From contig JACPZK010000033.1 in assembly GCA_016195565.1 (NCBI GenBank), positions 1-64,000 on the forward strand: 64,000 nt of DNA, read 5' to 3'. The stretch comes from Nitrospirota bacterium (GTDB lineage: Bacteria > Nitrospirota > Thermodesulfovibrionia > Thermodesulfovibrionales > UBA1546). Within the stretch, counting starts at the first letter, position 1. Each line of letters opens with the position of its first letter. Made by a program: the position numbers and the translations under genes. This document shows positions 55,722 to 64,000 of the stretch, in pieces. The notes under the pieces are model-generated. The model was not told where the DNA came from, did no database searches, and was given only the letters and a program-made list of their open reading frames with translations.

Positions 55722-55800
55722 TTAAAAGTGTAAAGTTAAAAGTTAACTGAGCAAGGTTGCATTTAAGATTTAACCTACAACCTTTAACTCTAAACTTAAT
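55722..55800. repeat. AT-rich simple repeat before tRNA-Phe
   Basis: AGTGTAAAGTTAAAAGTTAA on the left, TTTAACTCTAAACTTAA on the right, forming an imperfect hairpin like the one between clpP and clpX. Confidence 0.55.
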
Positions 55801-55805
55801 CGTAC

Positions 55806-55881
55806 GGGCAGTTAGCTCAGTCGGTAGAGCAGAGGCCTGAAAAGCCTCGTGTCCGCAGTTCGATTCTGCGACTGCCCACCA
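55806..55881 (+). tRNA. tRNA-Phe (GAA anticodon)
   Basis: 76-nt cloverleaf: acceptor GGGCAGT/ACTGCCC, anticodon loop CTGAAAA, T-arm AGTTCGATTCT, encoded CCA. Confidence 0.97.
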
Positions 55882-55973
55882 TGATTTTATTCTTATGGCC
55901 AATGTTGAGTCAAGAACAATCGCAACCCTTAAGACTTTTGGGTTAATAGAGCTTGCAAGAAAGCGCCTTTAAA

Positions 55974-57165
55974 ATGCCGGATATCCTAAAAATCTCCGCT
56001 GTCTTTGTCCCTTATACTCATTCTTTTAAGAAAGAAAATGAACATAGGTTATGTCCTGCTGATCGCCTCCGGAGTCCTTGCAATTTTATATCTTATGTCC
56101 CCGCTCTCAATGGCGTCTGCAATAAAGGCTGCGTTTCTGGATAAAGTTACAATCAAGCTTGCGCTGGCCCTGACCCTTATAAGGGCTTTTGAATTAATAC
56201 TCAGAGAGAAAGATGTGCTGTCAGAAATGATGAAGGCCTCGCGGCTGTTGTTAAGAAGAAAGAAGGCAGTTGTGGTCTCAATGCCTCTGCTGATAGGGCT
56301 TCTGCCCTCTGTGGGAGGAGCGTATTTTTCAGCGCCTATGGTTGAGGAATCTGCAGAAGGCATGAATATGTCACAGGAAGAAAAGGCATTTGTAAATTAC
56401 TGGTTCAGGCATCCGTGGGAGTATATCCTTCCGCTTTATCCCGGAATATTGCTTGCCGCAGCAGTGTCAAACATAGAGCTGAGGAATTTAATTATTGCAA
56501 ATATGCCCTACGCTGTTTTTATCGTGATAACAGGATTCATGTTCAGCATGAGAGGCGCTTCAGGCAGATTTTCAGAGGCCGGAAACATATCAAGAAAAGG
56601 GCTCTTCAGTTTTGTCCCCATAGCGATAGTGCTTCTGCTGGTTGTTTTCTTTCATATAGAGCTTCACTATGCCCTGCTCATTGTAGTCCCGGGGCTTTTT
56701 ATCTTTTACAGGTTTGGGCTGAAAGATGTAGTAAGGGCAGTTAAGCACGGGTTGTCGCTTGATGTCATCATGCTTATAGCAGGCATCATGATATTTAAGG
56801 AAATCATGGAGGCGTCAGGCGCGGTAAAAAACCTCAGCGAGTTCCTGAGGTTAAACGGCATTCCTGCTGCTCCGCTGCTTTTTCTGCTGCCGTTTGTCAG
56901 CGGCCTGCTGACAGGCGTGACAGTCGGATTTGTCGGGAGCACATTCCCGCTGCTACTGAGCATTGCGGGAGAATCATCTGCCGGAATAATCTCGTTTGCA
57001 TTTGCCTCTGGTTTTTTCGGGGTTCTGCTTTCTCCTGTTCACATCTGCCTTGTGCTTACGAGAGAATATTTCAAGGCGGATATGTGGGGTGTTTATAAGA
57101 AGATAATCCCCGCCGCCTCTGTCGTGTTTCTTGTTGCTGTCGCCGAGTATCTGATTTTAAGGTAG
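55974..57165 (+). CDS. DUF401 membrane protein with a likely +1 frameshift near residue 12
   Basis: From ATG 55974 the frame reads MPDILKISAVFV and then shifts. One base later (an extra C in the CCC at 56009-56011) the frame continues LILILLRKKMNIGYVLLIAS to the stop at 57165. The whole is a ~396-residue, multi-spanning protein of the DUF401 family (RAFELILREKDVLSEMM; PSVGGAYFSAPMVEES; HPWEYILPLYPGI). If real, the shift inactivates the first helix unless translation restarts at ATG 56041. Function unknown; a transporter is suspected. Confidence 0.75.
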
Positions 57166-57231
57166 CGTGTTCTTTATCTTGATTAAATCCACGGTGAACG
57201 GTTAGTATAATAATCAAATTTTTCTCTCCTC

Positions 57232-57248
57232 CCCCGATATTATCGGGG
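57232..57248. repeat. 17-bp hairpin CCCCGAT-ATT-ATCGGGG before yajC
   Basis: Member of the YCCCGAN-NNN-NTCGGGR family, immediately before the yajC ribosome binding site. Confidence 0.65.
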
Positions 57249-57268
57249 CAGGCAGAATGGAGGTTACA

Positions 57269-57601
57269 ATGTTTAATGACATAGCATGGGCAATGGCGCC
57301 GACACAAGGGAAGGGAGCAGAGGGAGGAGCATCAACAATCATGTCCTTTCTTCCGTTAATATTGATTTTTGTTGTTTTTTATTTTCTCATGATAAGGCCG
57401 CAGCAGAAGAAGGCTAAGGAACATAAGCAGATGCTTGAAGGCTTAAAAAAGGGAGACAAGGTTATCACATCAGGCGGGGTATACGCTGTTATAGAGGCTG
57501 TTGGCACAACCACAGTGACCTTGAAGATTGCGGAAAATGTAAAGGTAAAGTTCGGCAAGGCATACATTGCGGCAGTAAGGCCTGCTTCAGAGGAAGATTG
57601 A
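57269..57601 (+). CDS. yajC: Preprotein translocase subunit YajC
   Basis: 110 residues with one membrane helix (FLPLILIFVVFYFLMIRPQQKK) and a cytoplasmic LKKGDKVITSGGVYAVIEAV domain. The start at 57269 is used because a GGAGG site precedes it. Works with SecDF, encoded 0.8 kb downstream. Confidence 0.92.
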   Translation: MFNDIAWAMAPTQGKGAEGGASTIMSFLPLILIFVVFYFLMIRPQQKKAKEHKQMLEGLKKGDKVITSGGVYAVIEAVGTTTVTLKIAENVKVKFGKAYIAAVRPASEED

Positions 57602-57602
57602 T

Positions 57603-58265
57603 TTGGCTCCGGACCTCAGAGCCTTGCACAATAACAAAAAGGCAAGGCTTTATATTGAAATGGCAGATAAATATCTTGAGGTCATCGGCTACACCGAGCA
57701 TGGCCTCAGGCATACGGATATTGTCTCTAAAGCTGCTTACAATATACTGAAAAAACTTTCGTTCAGCGAAAGCGAAGCAGAGCTGGCTGCGGCAGCAGGG
57801 TTTCTGCACGACATCGGTAATATGCTCGGAAGGAGCAATCACCATAAAATGGGTGCAATTCTTGCGAAAGAAGTTCTTGAGGAACTCGGCTATGACCTCA
57901 GAGACATTATAAGAGCTATGAGGGCCATAGTAATGCATGAGGAAGATGAAGGGGTGATACCGGATGCTATCGCGGCAGCGCTGATTCTCGCTGATAAAGC
58001 TGATGTGCACAGGAGCAGGGTGAGAAATCCTGCCATGGTTACAGAGGACATACACGACAGGGTTAATTATGCGGCAACAGAGTCAGAACTCACGATAGAT
58101 GCAGACAAGAAGCTCATTATGCTTTCGCTTGTAATAGATACAAGGATATCTCAGGTGATAGAATACTTTGAGATATTCCTGTCGCGCATGATTGCCTGCA
58201 GAAAGGCGGCAAGGGTTTTAAACTGTGAATTCCAGCTTTATATAAACGACACAAGACTGGCATGA
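57603..58265 (+). CDS. HD-domain phosphohydrolase
   Basis: 220 residues, TTG start 2 bp after yajC. The HD motif is GFLHDIGNML with a first His in RHTDIVSKAA, and NHHKMGAI and MHEED supply further ligands; ADKADVHRSRV is the last Asp. A small metal-dependent hydrolase of nucleotide type. It is wedged between yajC and secD. Confidence 0.85.
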   Translation: MAPDLRALHNNKKARLYIEMADKYLEVIGYTEHGLRHTDIVSKAAYNILKKLSFSESEAELAAAAGFLHDIGNMLGRSNHHKMGAILAKEVLEELGYDLRDIIRAMRAIVMHEEDEGVIPDAIAAALILADKADVHRSRVRNPAMVTEDIHDRVNYAATESELTIDADKKLIMLSLVIDTRISQVIEYFEIFLSRMIACRKAARVLNCEFQLYINDTRLA

Positions 58266-58342
58266 AAAAGTTCAGAGTTCAGAGTTGAAAGTTAAAAGTT
58301 TTTCTAAATAACTTCTAACTCTCAACTTTAAATTTTTAACTT
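58263..58342. repeat. AT-rich simple inverted repeat before secD
   Basis: AGAGTTCAGAGTTGAAAGTT on the left and AACTTCTAACTCTCAACTTT on the right, foldable into a hairpin upstream of the secD GGAGG site. Confidence 0.6.
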
Positions 58343-58365
58343 ATTTTTTGGAGGTTTAGATTTAG

Positions 58366-59991
58366 ATGAAAAAAAGGATTCAATGGAGATTTATTCTTAT
58401 CGGCGCAACACTTATGCTCGCAGCAGTATTTTTTCTGCCGAACACGCCGTTTTTCAAAGAGATGCCTGACTGGTGGACAAAGAATATGCCTGACAAGGGC
58501 ATAACCTTAGGGCTTGACCTTCAGGGCGGGATACACCTTGTCTTTGAGGTTGAAGGCGAAAAGGCTGTTGAGATAACAACGGAAAGGATGGCCCAATCAT
58601 TAAAGGATATTCTTTCAAAGAAAAAATTAAATACAGAGATTACAAGCAAAGGGCTGCTTATAACAGTTGCTCCCTCTTCGATGGAAATAAGGAAAGCCAT
58701 AGAAGACAATTATCCGGTGCTTACACCTGTTGAGACAGGGACGAATATTGTCTATAAGATATCAGACAAAGAGGCAAAAAGGATTAAGGACAATGCCGCT
58801 GACCAGGCGCTTGAAACAATCAGAAACAGGATTGACCAGTTCGGAGTTGCAGAGCCTACGATTCACAGGCAGGGGACAAATGAGATAGTGGTCCAGCTTC
58901 CCGGAATAAAGGATCCGAAAAGGGCCATAGAGATAATCGGAAAGACGGCACAGCTTGAATTCAAGCTTGTTGATGACGTATCCCCTGTTGCCGCAGAGAT
59001 ACCTGCAACAGCAGCGCCGGGTGAGGAAGACGCTGTTCTCAAGAAGTTCGCAGAAAAAATTCCCTCGGATGATGAGATACTCTTTGAGAAAAAGGTTAAC
59101 AGGGAAACAGGCGTTGTAAGAAAGATCCCTATACTTGTGAAAAAACAGGCGGCGCTGACAGGAGACCTGCTTAAAGAGGCAAAGGTGAATATAGATTCAT
59201 CAAGGTCAGGTTTTCCTTACGTATCCATATCATTCAATGATGCAGGGGCAAAACTATTTGACGAGGTGACAGCGGCCAATGTCAAGAAACGGCTCGCAAT
59301 AGTCCTTGACAACACAATATACTCGGCGCCTGAGATCAAGGAAAGAATCGGGGGCGGAAACGCACAGATTTCAGGAAGCTTCTCAATGGAAGAGGCAAAA
59401 GACCTTGCAATAGTCCTGAAGGCAGGAGCGCTTCCTGCGCCTGTAAAAATGCTTCAGAACATCACAGTAGGCCCGTCTCTCGGCACAGACTCTATTGAGG
59501 CAGGGAAGATGGCAGGAATTATAGGGACACTGCTTGTAGTAATCTTTATGATTGTTTATTACAGGCTTTCAGGCGTTATTGCGGACTTTGCGCTTGTTCT
59601 TAATATTATCCTCCTTCTCGGCGCAATGGCGTCTTTAAATGCAACACTCACAATGCCGGGCATTGCAGGCATAATACTGGCAATCGGCATGGCTGTTGAT
59701 TCAAATGTGCTTATGTTTGAGAGGATACGGGATGAGCTGCGCGCAGGCAAAACGCCGAGGGCTGCGGTAGATTCAGGCTACAAGAAAGCGTTCTGGACCA
59801 TATTTGACTCTCATGTTACAACCCTCATAACAGCGGCAGTGCTTTTTCAGTTCGGCACAGGGCCGATAAAAGGTTTCGCAGTAACACTCAGCCTTGGCGT
59901 TGCAATAAATCTTTTTACAGCGCTTGTAGGAACAAAGACAGTCTTTGACCTCATTCTGAGCAGGCGGGATGTCGGAAAGTTGAGCATATAG
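58366..59991 (+). CDS. secD: Protein translocase subunit SecD
   Basis: 541 residues. [12 protein letters not shown] is the first conserved motif, followed by the large periplasmic domain and six membrane helices, with [20 protein letters not shown] in helix 4-5. Proton-driven RND-like motor that pulls exported proteins. GGAGG start. Separated from secF by 8 bp. Confidence 0.96.
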   Translation: MKKRIQWRFILIGATLMLAAVFFLPNTPFFKEMPDWWTKNMPDKGITLGLDLQGGIHLVFEVEGEKAVEITTERMAQSLKDILSKKKLNTEITSKGLLITVAPSSMEIRKAIEDNYPVLTPVETGTNIVYKISDKEAKRIKDNAADQALETIRNRIDQFGVAEPTIHRQGTNEIVVQLPGIKDPKRAIEIIGKTAQLEFKLVDDVSPVAAEIPATAAPGEEDAVLKKFAEKIPSDDEILFEKKVNRETGVVRKIPILVKKQAALTGDLLKEAKVNIDSSRSGFPYVSISFNDAGAKLFDEVTAANVKKRLAIVLDNTIYSAPEIKERIGGGNAQISGSFSMEEAKDLAIVLKAGALPAPVKMLQNITVGPSLGTDSIEAGKMAGIIGTLLVVIFMIVYYRLSGVIADFALVLNIILLLGAMASLNATLTMPGIAGIILAIGMAVDSNVLMFERIRDELRAGKTPRAAVDSGYKKAFWTIFDSHVTTLITAAVLFQFGTGPIKGFAVTLSLGVAINLFTALVGTKTVFDLILSRRDVGKLSI

Positions 59992-59999
59992 GAGGACAG

Positions 60000-60914
60000 A
60001 TGCTGGAGTTGATTAAAAATACAAAAATAGATTTCATGGGTAAAAAGAAAATTGCATTTATATTTTCAGGGATTATTTCAATTATTGGCATAATCGCCAT
60101 AATCCAGATAGCAACCGGAAAGGCAAACCTCGGAATTGATTTTGCAGGCGGCACTGCAATACAGCTTAAATTTGAAAAGCCTGTGGTGCTTCATGACGTG
60201 AGAAAGGCGCTCGAAGACGGCGGCCTTAAAGATTTTGACCTGCAGGACCTGCCTACCGTAAACAAGATTCTCATAAGGGTAAAAAATACAGAGCAAAAGC
60301 TCGGGCAGACGTCAAGCGAGGCAACAGGAATTCTTAGCCGGAAATTTTCTGACAATAAATATGTTGTCGATTCCACGACTGAGATTGGGCCTAAAGTGGG
60401 CGGCAAACTCAGGGCGGATGCAGCCAAGGCAATAGGAGTTGCAGTTTTAGGGATACTCGCATATGTCGCATTCAGGTTTAAATTCAACTTTGGAGTGGGC
60501 GCTACAATAGCGACATTCCACGATGTGCTTGCTGTTCTTAGCGTGTTCTACCTTATGGGGCACGAGATAAACCTGATTCTCGTTACAGCCTTGCTCACGA
60601 TTGCAGGCTATTCGCTTACGGATACGGTTGTTGTTTTTGACAGGATACGGGAAAACATGAAAGTGAGGCACAAAGAACCGCTTGAGAGCATAATGAATGC
60701 AAGCATCAACGAGGTTCTTTCAAGGACGATAATTACTTCTCTTACAGTGCTTTTGACGTCAGTTGCGCTCTTCTTTTTCGGCGGCGAGGTTATACACGAC
60801 TTTGCGCTTGCTATGATAATGGGAGTTGTCATCGGCACGTATTCTTCAATATTCATTGCAAGCCCCACAGTTTTGCTCTGGGGAAGGAAGAAGACGTTTG
60901 CAAGAAGGCCGTAA
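60000..60914 (+). CDS. secF: Protein translocase subunit SecF
   Basis: 304 residues, six helices. GIDFAGGTAIQLKFE is the SecF signature, and YSLTDTVVVFDRIRENM is the conserved intramembrane motif. Forms a complex with SecD and YajC. Confidence 0.95.
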   Translation: MLELIKNTKIDFMGKKKIAFIFSGIISIIGIIAIIQIATGKANLGIDFAGGTAIQLKFEKPVVLHDVRKALEDGGLKDFDLQDLPTVNKILIRVKNTEQKLGQTSSEATGILSRKFSDNKYVVDSTTEIGPKVGGKLRADAAKAIGVAVLGILAYVAFRFKFNFGVGATIATFHDVLAVLSVFYLMGHEINLILVTALLTIAGYSLTDTVVVFDRIRENMKVRHKEPLESIMNASINEVLSRTIITSLTVLLTSVALFFFGGEVIHDFALAMIMGVVIGTYSSIFIASPTVLLWGRKKTFARRP

Positions 60915-60973
60915 TGCATTATGCGTAATGGGCGATGAGTTTGAAGGAATAAGCGATTACGCATCACGGATTT
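60915..60973. repeat. Inverted repeat between secF and recJ
   Basis: Units ATGCGTAATG and ATTACGCATCACG pair imperfectly. No gene in the gap. Confidence 0.55.
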
Positions 60974-62710
60974 ATGCATAGAAAATGGCTTGTAAGCAGG
61001 ACCAATCCCGACTATATCAAGTATCTGTCAAAGGCTGTCTCTGTCTCTCCTGCCTTTGCGCAGGTGCTGGTAAGCAGGGGGATAAAGACGCCGCAGGCAA
61101 TCAATGACTTCCTGAACCCGCATATCTCCGGCCTTTCAGACCCTTTTGAAATTGACGGCGTAAAAACTGCGGTTGAGAGAATAAAGCATGCTGCCGATAC
61201 TAACGAAACTGTTCTTGTTCATGGCGATTATGATGCTGACGGGCTTACTGCAACTGCGATAATGGTTCATGCGCTCAGGACATCCGGGATAGAGGTCCAT
61301 TATTTTATCCCCGACAGGATTGCTCACGGATACGGGTTTAATCCTGTCGCTGTGGAGGAGGCAAAGAGACTTGGAGCAACCCTCATAATCACTGTTGACT
61401 GCGGCATAACATCTTTTGACGCCGCTGCCTGCGCAAAGAAGGAAGGGATTGACGTCATTATAACAGACCATCATGAACCGGTTGTCAGCGCAGAAGAGCA
61501 ACAGAGCAGTAGAGCAGAAGGCTACTGCGCTACTGCGCTACTGCGCTATTTGCTTCCTGAGGCGGTTGCAGTAATAAATCCTAAACTTTCATCTTCCGGT
61601 TCTCCGCTCTCAATTCTCTCAGGCGCAGGTTTGGCATTCAAGATTGCACAGGCATTATCCACGGTTCACAGTTCACAGTTCGCGGTTAACGATTTGTTAG
61701 ACCTTGCAGCAATCGGCACAATGGCAGATGTTGTTCCTCTCACAGGAGAAAACAGAATTCTTGTGAAAGAAGGGATGAAGCTTATTCATGAAGGACGGAG
61801 GCAGGGGATAAGGACGCTCAAAAGCGCAGCAGGCCTTGATAAAAGAGAGCTCAGAGCCGGGCTTTTATCTTTCACCCTGATACCGCGGATAAATGCGGCA
61901 GGCAGGATTTCTGATGCCAGTGATGTAGTCCGTCTTTTATTGTCAGAGACGGAAGGAGAAGCGGAAGACCTCGGTTCATGGCTTAACAAACTGAACTCTG
62001 AGAGACAGAAAATAGAAGAAGCGGTTTATCAAAAAGCCCGCAAGGCGTTACAGGGTGCGCATGACGAACGTGTAATAGTGCTCTCAGGAGAGGGATGGCA
62101 TCAGGGCGTTGTCGGTATTGTCGCATCAAGGATAGCAGAGGAATTTTACCGCCCCACAGTTATCCTCTCCATAGAGGATGGAATCGCAAAAGGCTCCGGA
62201 AGGAGCATTCCTTCTTTTGATCTGTGCAGCGGACTTGCTGAATGCAAAGAATTCCTCCTGTCTTTCGGAGGACACAGGCAGGCAGCAGGCGTAAGGCTTA
62301 AGGTTGAAAACATCCCGCTTTTTGAAAAGGCGATGCAGCGCATAGTTGAAACCGCTCTGTCTAAAGAAGATCTTGTCCCCTCACTGGAGATTGATGCGGA
62401 TGTGGCGCTCTCTGAGGTTAATCATGGCCTTATCAGGGAGATTGCAATGCTTGAGCCGGTGGGTTACTCTAATAAAGAACCGTTCCTTGCAGCCAGAAAA
62501 CTTGAGGTTGTCAATCCAAGGATAGTAGGCAACAATCACCTGAAAATGAAACTAAAACACGGCGCGCATTCAGTGGATGTAATAGGATTTGATATGGGAA
62601 GCACAGAAGTGTCCGGCGCAGTAGATGCTGTATTTACTCCGGCGCTTAATGAATATAACGGAAACAGCTATCTCCAGTTAAGCCTCAAGGCAATAAGACC
62701 AAGCAAGTAG
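60974..62710 (+). CDS. recJ: Single-stranded-DNA exonuclease RecJ
   Basis: 578 residues. Motifs: HGDYDADGLTATAIM (I), VDCGITS (II), TDHHEP (III, DHH), AAIGTMADVVPL (IV) and the DHHA1 signature FGGHRQAAGV. Two repeat-derived segments are translated within it: SAEEQQSSRAEGYCATALLR after the DHH motif, and STVHSSQFAV before LLDLAA. Both lie in loops, so the enzyme may still work. RecF-pathway and repair nuclease. Confidence 0.94.
   Translation: MHRKWLVSRTNPDYIKYLSKAVSVSPAFAQVLVSRGIKTPQAINDFLNPHISGLSDPFEIDGVKTAVERIKHAADTNETVLVHGDYDADGLTATAIMVHALRTSGIEVHYFIPDRIAHGYGFNPVAVEEAKRLGATLIITVDCGITSFDAAACAKKEGIDVIITDHHEPVVSAEEQQSSRAEGYCATALLRYLLPEAVAVINPKLSSSGSPLSILSGAGLAFKIAQALSTVHSSQFAVNDLLDLAAIGTMADVVPLTGENRILVKEGMKLIHEGRRQGIRTLKSAAGLDKRELRAGLLSFTLIPRINAAGRISDASDVVRLLLSETEGEAEDLGSWLNKLNSERQKIEEAVYQKARKALQGAHDERVIVLSGEGWHQGVVGIVASRIAEEFYRPTVILSIEDGIAKGSGRSIPSFDLCSGLAECKEFLLSFGGHRQAAGVRLKVENIPLFEKAMQRIVETALSKEDLVPSLEIDADVALSEVNHGLIREIAMLEPVGYSNKEPFLAARKLEVVNPRIVGNNHLKMKLKHGAHSVDVIGFDMGSTEVSGAVDAVFTPALNEYNGNSYLQLSLKAIRPSK
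61491..61552. repeat. In-frame repeat insertion in recJ
   Basis: AGAGCAGTAGAGCAG on the left and CTACTGCGC x3 on the right, foldable as an imperfect hairpin (GCAGTAG/CTACTGC). Confidence 0.75.
61657..61690. repeat. In-frame GTTCACA repeat insertion in recJ
   Basis: GGTTCACAGTTCACAGTTCG, the same unit as in the intergenic repeat at 62712-62785, translated as TVHSSQF. Confidence 0.7.
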
Positions 62711-62711
62711 A

Positions 62712-62785
62712 AACAAAAGTTCACAGTTGACAGTTCACAGAAATACATCTTTTGCCGTGAACAGTGAACCGTGAACGGTGAACTA
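62712..62785. repeat. Inverted GTTCACAG/CTGTGAAC-type repeat before relA/spoT
   Basis: AGTTCACAGTTGACAGTTCACAG-type units on the left (7-10 bp repeats) and GTGAACAGTGAACCGTGAAC-type units on the right. Confidence 0.7.
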
Positions 62786-62808
62786 TCTGCAAGGTGTATA
62801 ATAAACTC

Positions 62809-64000
62809 ATGGCTGAAGATGTTGTAACGATTGACGATTTAATAAAAAAAGTGCTTTCTTACAACCCTGATGCAGATGTTGAACTCCTGAAAAAAGCATA
62901 TATCTTTTCCAGCGAGGCTCACGGCGATCAGACACGGATAGAAGGCTCCCCGTATATAGAACATCCCCTCGCTGTCGCATCTATTCTTGCGGATATGAAG
63001 ATGGATACAACCACTATTGCCGCAGGGCTTCTCCACGACACAATCGAAGACACAACCATAACGGCAAAAGACATGAAATCCCATTTTGGGAATGACGTCT
63101 CATTCCTTGTAAATGCCCTGACGAAATTAAGCAGGATGGAGTTCATGACAAAGGAGGAGGCGCAGGCGGAAAATTTCAGAAAGATGCTTCTGGCAATGGC
63201 AGAGGATGTGCGCGTAATACTCATAAAATTTGCCGACAGGCTTCACAACATGAAGACCCTGGAACACCTCCCTGAAGAAAAGAGGAAGAGGATTGCCGCT
63301 GAAACGCTTGATATTTATGCGCCTATAGCAAACAGGCTCGGGATTGGCTGGCTGAAGACGGAGTTTGAAGACCGCAGCTTTAAATTCATGATGCCGGAAC
63401 TGTACGAAGAGATTGTAAAGAAGATTGCAAAGAGGAAAGAGGAACAGGAAGTTTATCTCAGAGAGGTTGTGAAGGAAATAGAGACAAGGCTCAAAGAGGA
63501 AAATATAGCAGGGAAGGCCTCATACAGGATAAAACATTCCTACGGCATCTATCAGAAGATGCAGAAGCAGGGCATTACATTTGAGCAGATACAAGATGTC
63601 CTTGGAATCAGGATTATCACGGACACAAAAGCCAATTGCTATGCAATCATGGGCATCATCCACTCGCTCTGGACGCCTGTGCCGGGCAGGTTCAAGGATT
63701 TCATCGGCGTCCCGAAATCAAATATGTATCAGTCATTGCACACCACAGTAATCGGGCCTAAGGGCGAGAGGGTTGAGTTCCAGATAAGAACTGCTGATAT
63801 GAACAGAGTTGCGGAAGAGGGCATAGCGTCCCACTGGAAATACAAAGAAAAAGGCGCTCTCACTGAAAAAGACAGCAGGTATATCGCCTGGCTCAGAGAT
63901 CTGGTGCAGTCCCAGAAAGAGCTTCCCGATGCAAAGGATTTTCTTGAAGAGGTAAAGGGGGCTGTTGTGCCTGACGTTGTTTATGTCTTTACTCCCAGAG
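62809..64000 (+). CDS. RelA/SpoT-family (p)ppGpp synthetase/hydrolase, cut by window end
   Basis: 397 codons from ATG 62809 to the window edge. Hydrolase domain: HD in LLHDTIEDTTI with a first His in SSEAHG and the later DRLHNMKTLE (Rel family). Synthetase domain: GIRIITDT, GRFKDFIGVPKSN, YQSLHTTVIGPKG and EEGIASHWKYKEK. The TGS domain begins VYVFTPR at the end. Both halves look intact, so it is probably bifunctional. Stringent-response regulator. Confidence 0.93.
   Translation, partial: MAEDVVTIDDLIKKVLSYNPDADVELLKKAYIFSSEAHGDQTRIEGSPYIEHPLAVASILADMKMDTTTIAAGLLHDTIEDTTITAKDMKSHFGNDVSFLVNALTKLSRMEFMTKEEAQAENFRKMLLAMAEDVRVILIKFADRLHNMKTLEHLPEEKRKRIAAETLDIYAPIANRLGIGWLKTEFEDRSFKFMMPELYEEIVKKIAKRKEEQEVYLREVVKEIETRLKEENIAGKASYRIKHSYGIYQKMQKQGITFEQIQDVLGIRIITDTKANCYAIMGIIHSLWTPVPGRFKDFIGVPKSNMYQSLHTTVIGPKGERVEFQIRTADMNRVAEEGIASHWKYKEKGALTEKDSRYIAWLRDLVQSQKELPDAKDFLEEVKGAVVPDVVYVFTPR

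Noticed and set aside
55615-55902. 95-residue frame crossing tRNA-Phe
   Set aside because: Typical spurious frame across a tRNA and the lnt start.
55894-55971. 25-codon frame after tRNA-Phe
   Set aside because: No family, ribosome binding site or conservation evidence.

Overview
The window looks like chromosome from a Gram-negative (diderm) bacterium of moderate GC. Diderm features are lnt, a predicted outer-membrane barrel, lipoproteins with lipoboxes and an unspecialised SecDF-YajC set. Gene order and protein style recall Nitrospirota or Desulfobacterota-type anaerobes; that placement is inference. The replication-origin region lies inside the window: dnaA, dnaN and gyrB at 47.9-52.8 kb on the minus strand, an AT-rich candidate oriC beside them, and three identical perfect parS-type palindromes at 20.8, 21.4 and 24.9 kb.

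Layout. 0-5.9 kb: an IS transposase tail in a broken type IIG restriction gene, a TumE-like toxin-antitoxin (TA) pair, leuD, and a peptide ABC importer (binding protein and two permeases, no ATPases). 5.9-12.9 kb: uvrA carrying five repeat-derived in-frame segments, two VapBC-like PIN modules between degenerate lipoprotein copies, a frameshifted lipoprotein, a barrel protein and an XRE regulator. 13-18.6 kb: a candidate 180-nt structured RNA, argS, tRNA-Ile, tRNA-Ala and 5S rRNA without 16S/23S, a feoB-fur iron operon with a Fur box, and a receiver-PilZ protein. 18.6-24.9 kb: an accessory zone with a TetR/SDR pair and three operators, a MITE, the parS sites, a small membrane protein, a Ser/Thr kinase and a TA module, punctuated by attC-like sites. 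25-35 kb: polA, an NTase pair, tig-clpP-clpX, a comM-like gene and cspA with a leader terminator. 35-46.5 kb: a DEAD-box helicase, a decaying restriction-modification island, mazEF, an ABC-F protein, a spermidine-synthase-like protein, an FAD dehydrogenase and a Phd/ParE module. 46.5-47.9 kb: an integron-like cassette behind a strong promoter, and a second NTase pair. 47.9-64 kb: gyrB-dnaN-dnaA, oriC, prfB with a programmed frameshift, lnt, tRNA-Phe, a DUF401 protein, yajC-HD-secD-secF-recJ and a RelA/SpoT gene cut by the window end.

Three themes stand out. (1) Small palindromic repeats occur between genes and also inside reading frames (uvrA, recJ, the receiver-PilZ gene), comparable to Rickettsia palindromic elements. 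(2) There are integron-like traces without a visible integrase: one convincing attC, several weaker ones, and a duplicated promoter-33 nt-GTTA module at 28.5 and 46.6 kb. (3) TA and TA-like modules are dense (eight pairs plus an orphan antitoxin), and several neighbours are pseudogenes. Chromosome upkeep (dnaA, dnaN, gyrB, parS, polA, uvrA, recJ) and protein quality control and export (tig, clpPX, SecDF-YajC, lnt) form the conserved backbone around which the accessory genes are inserted.
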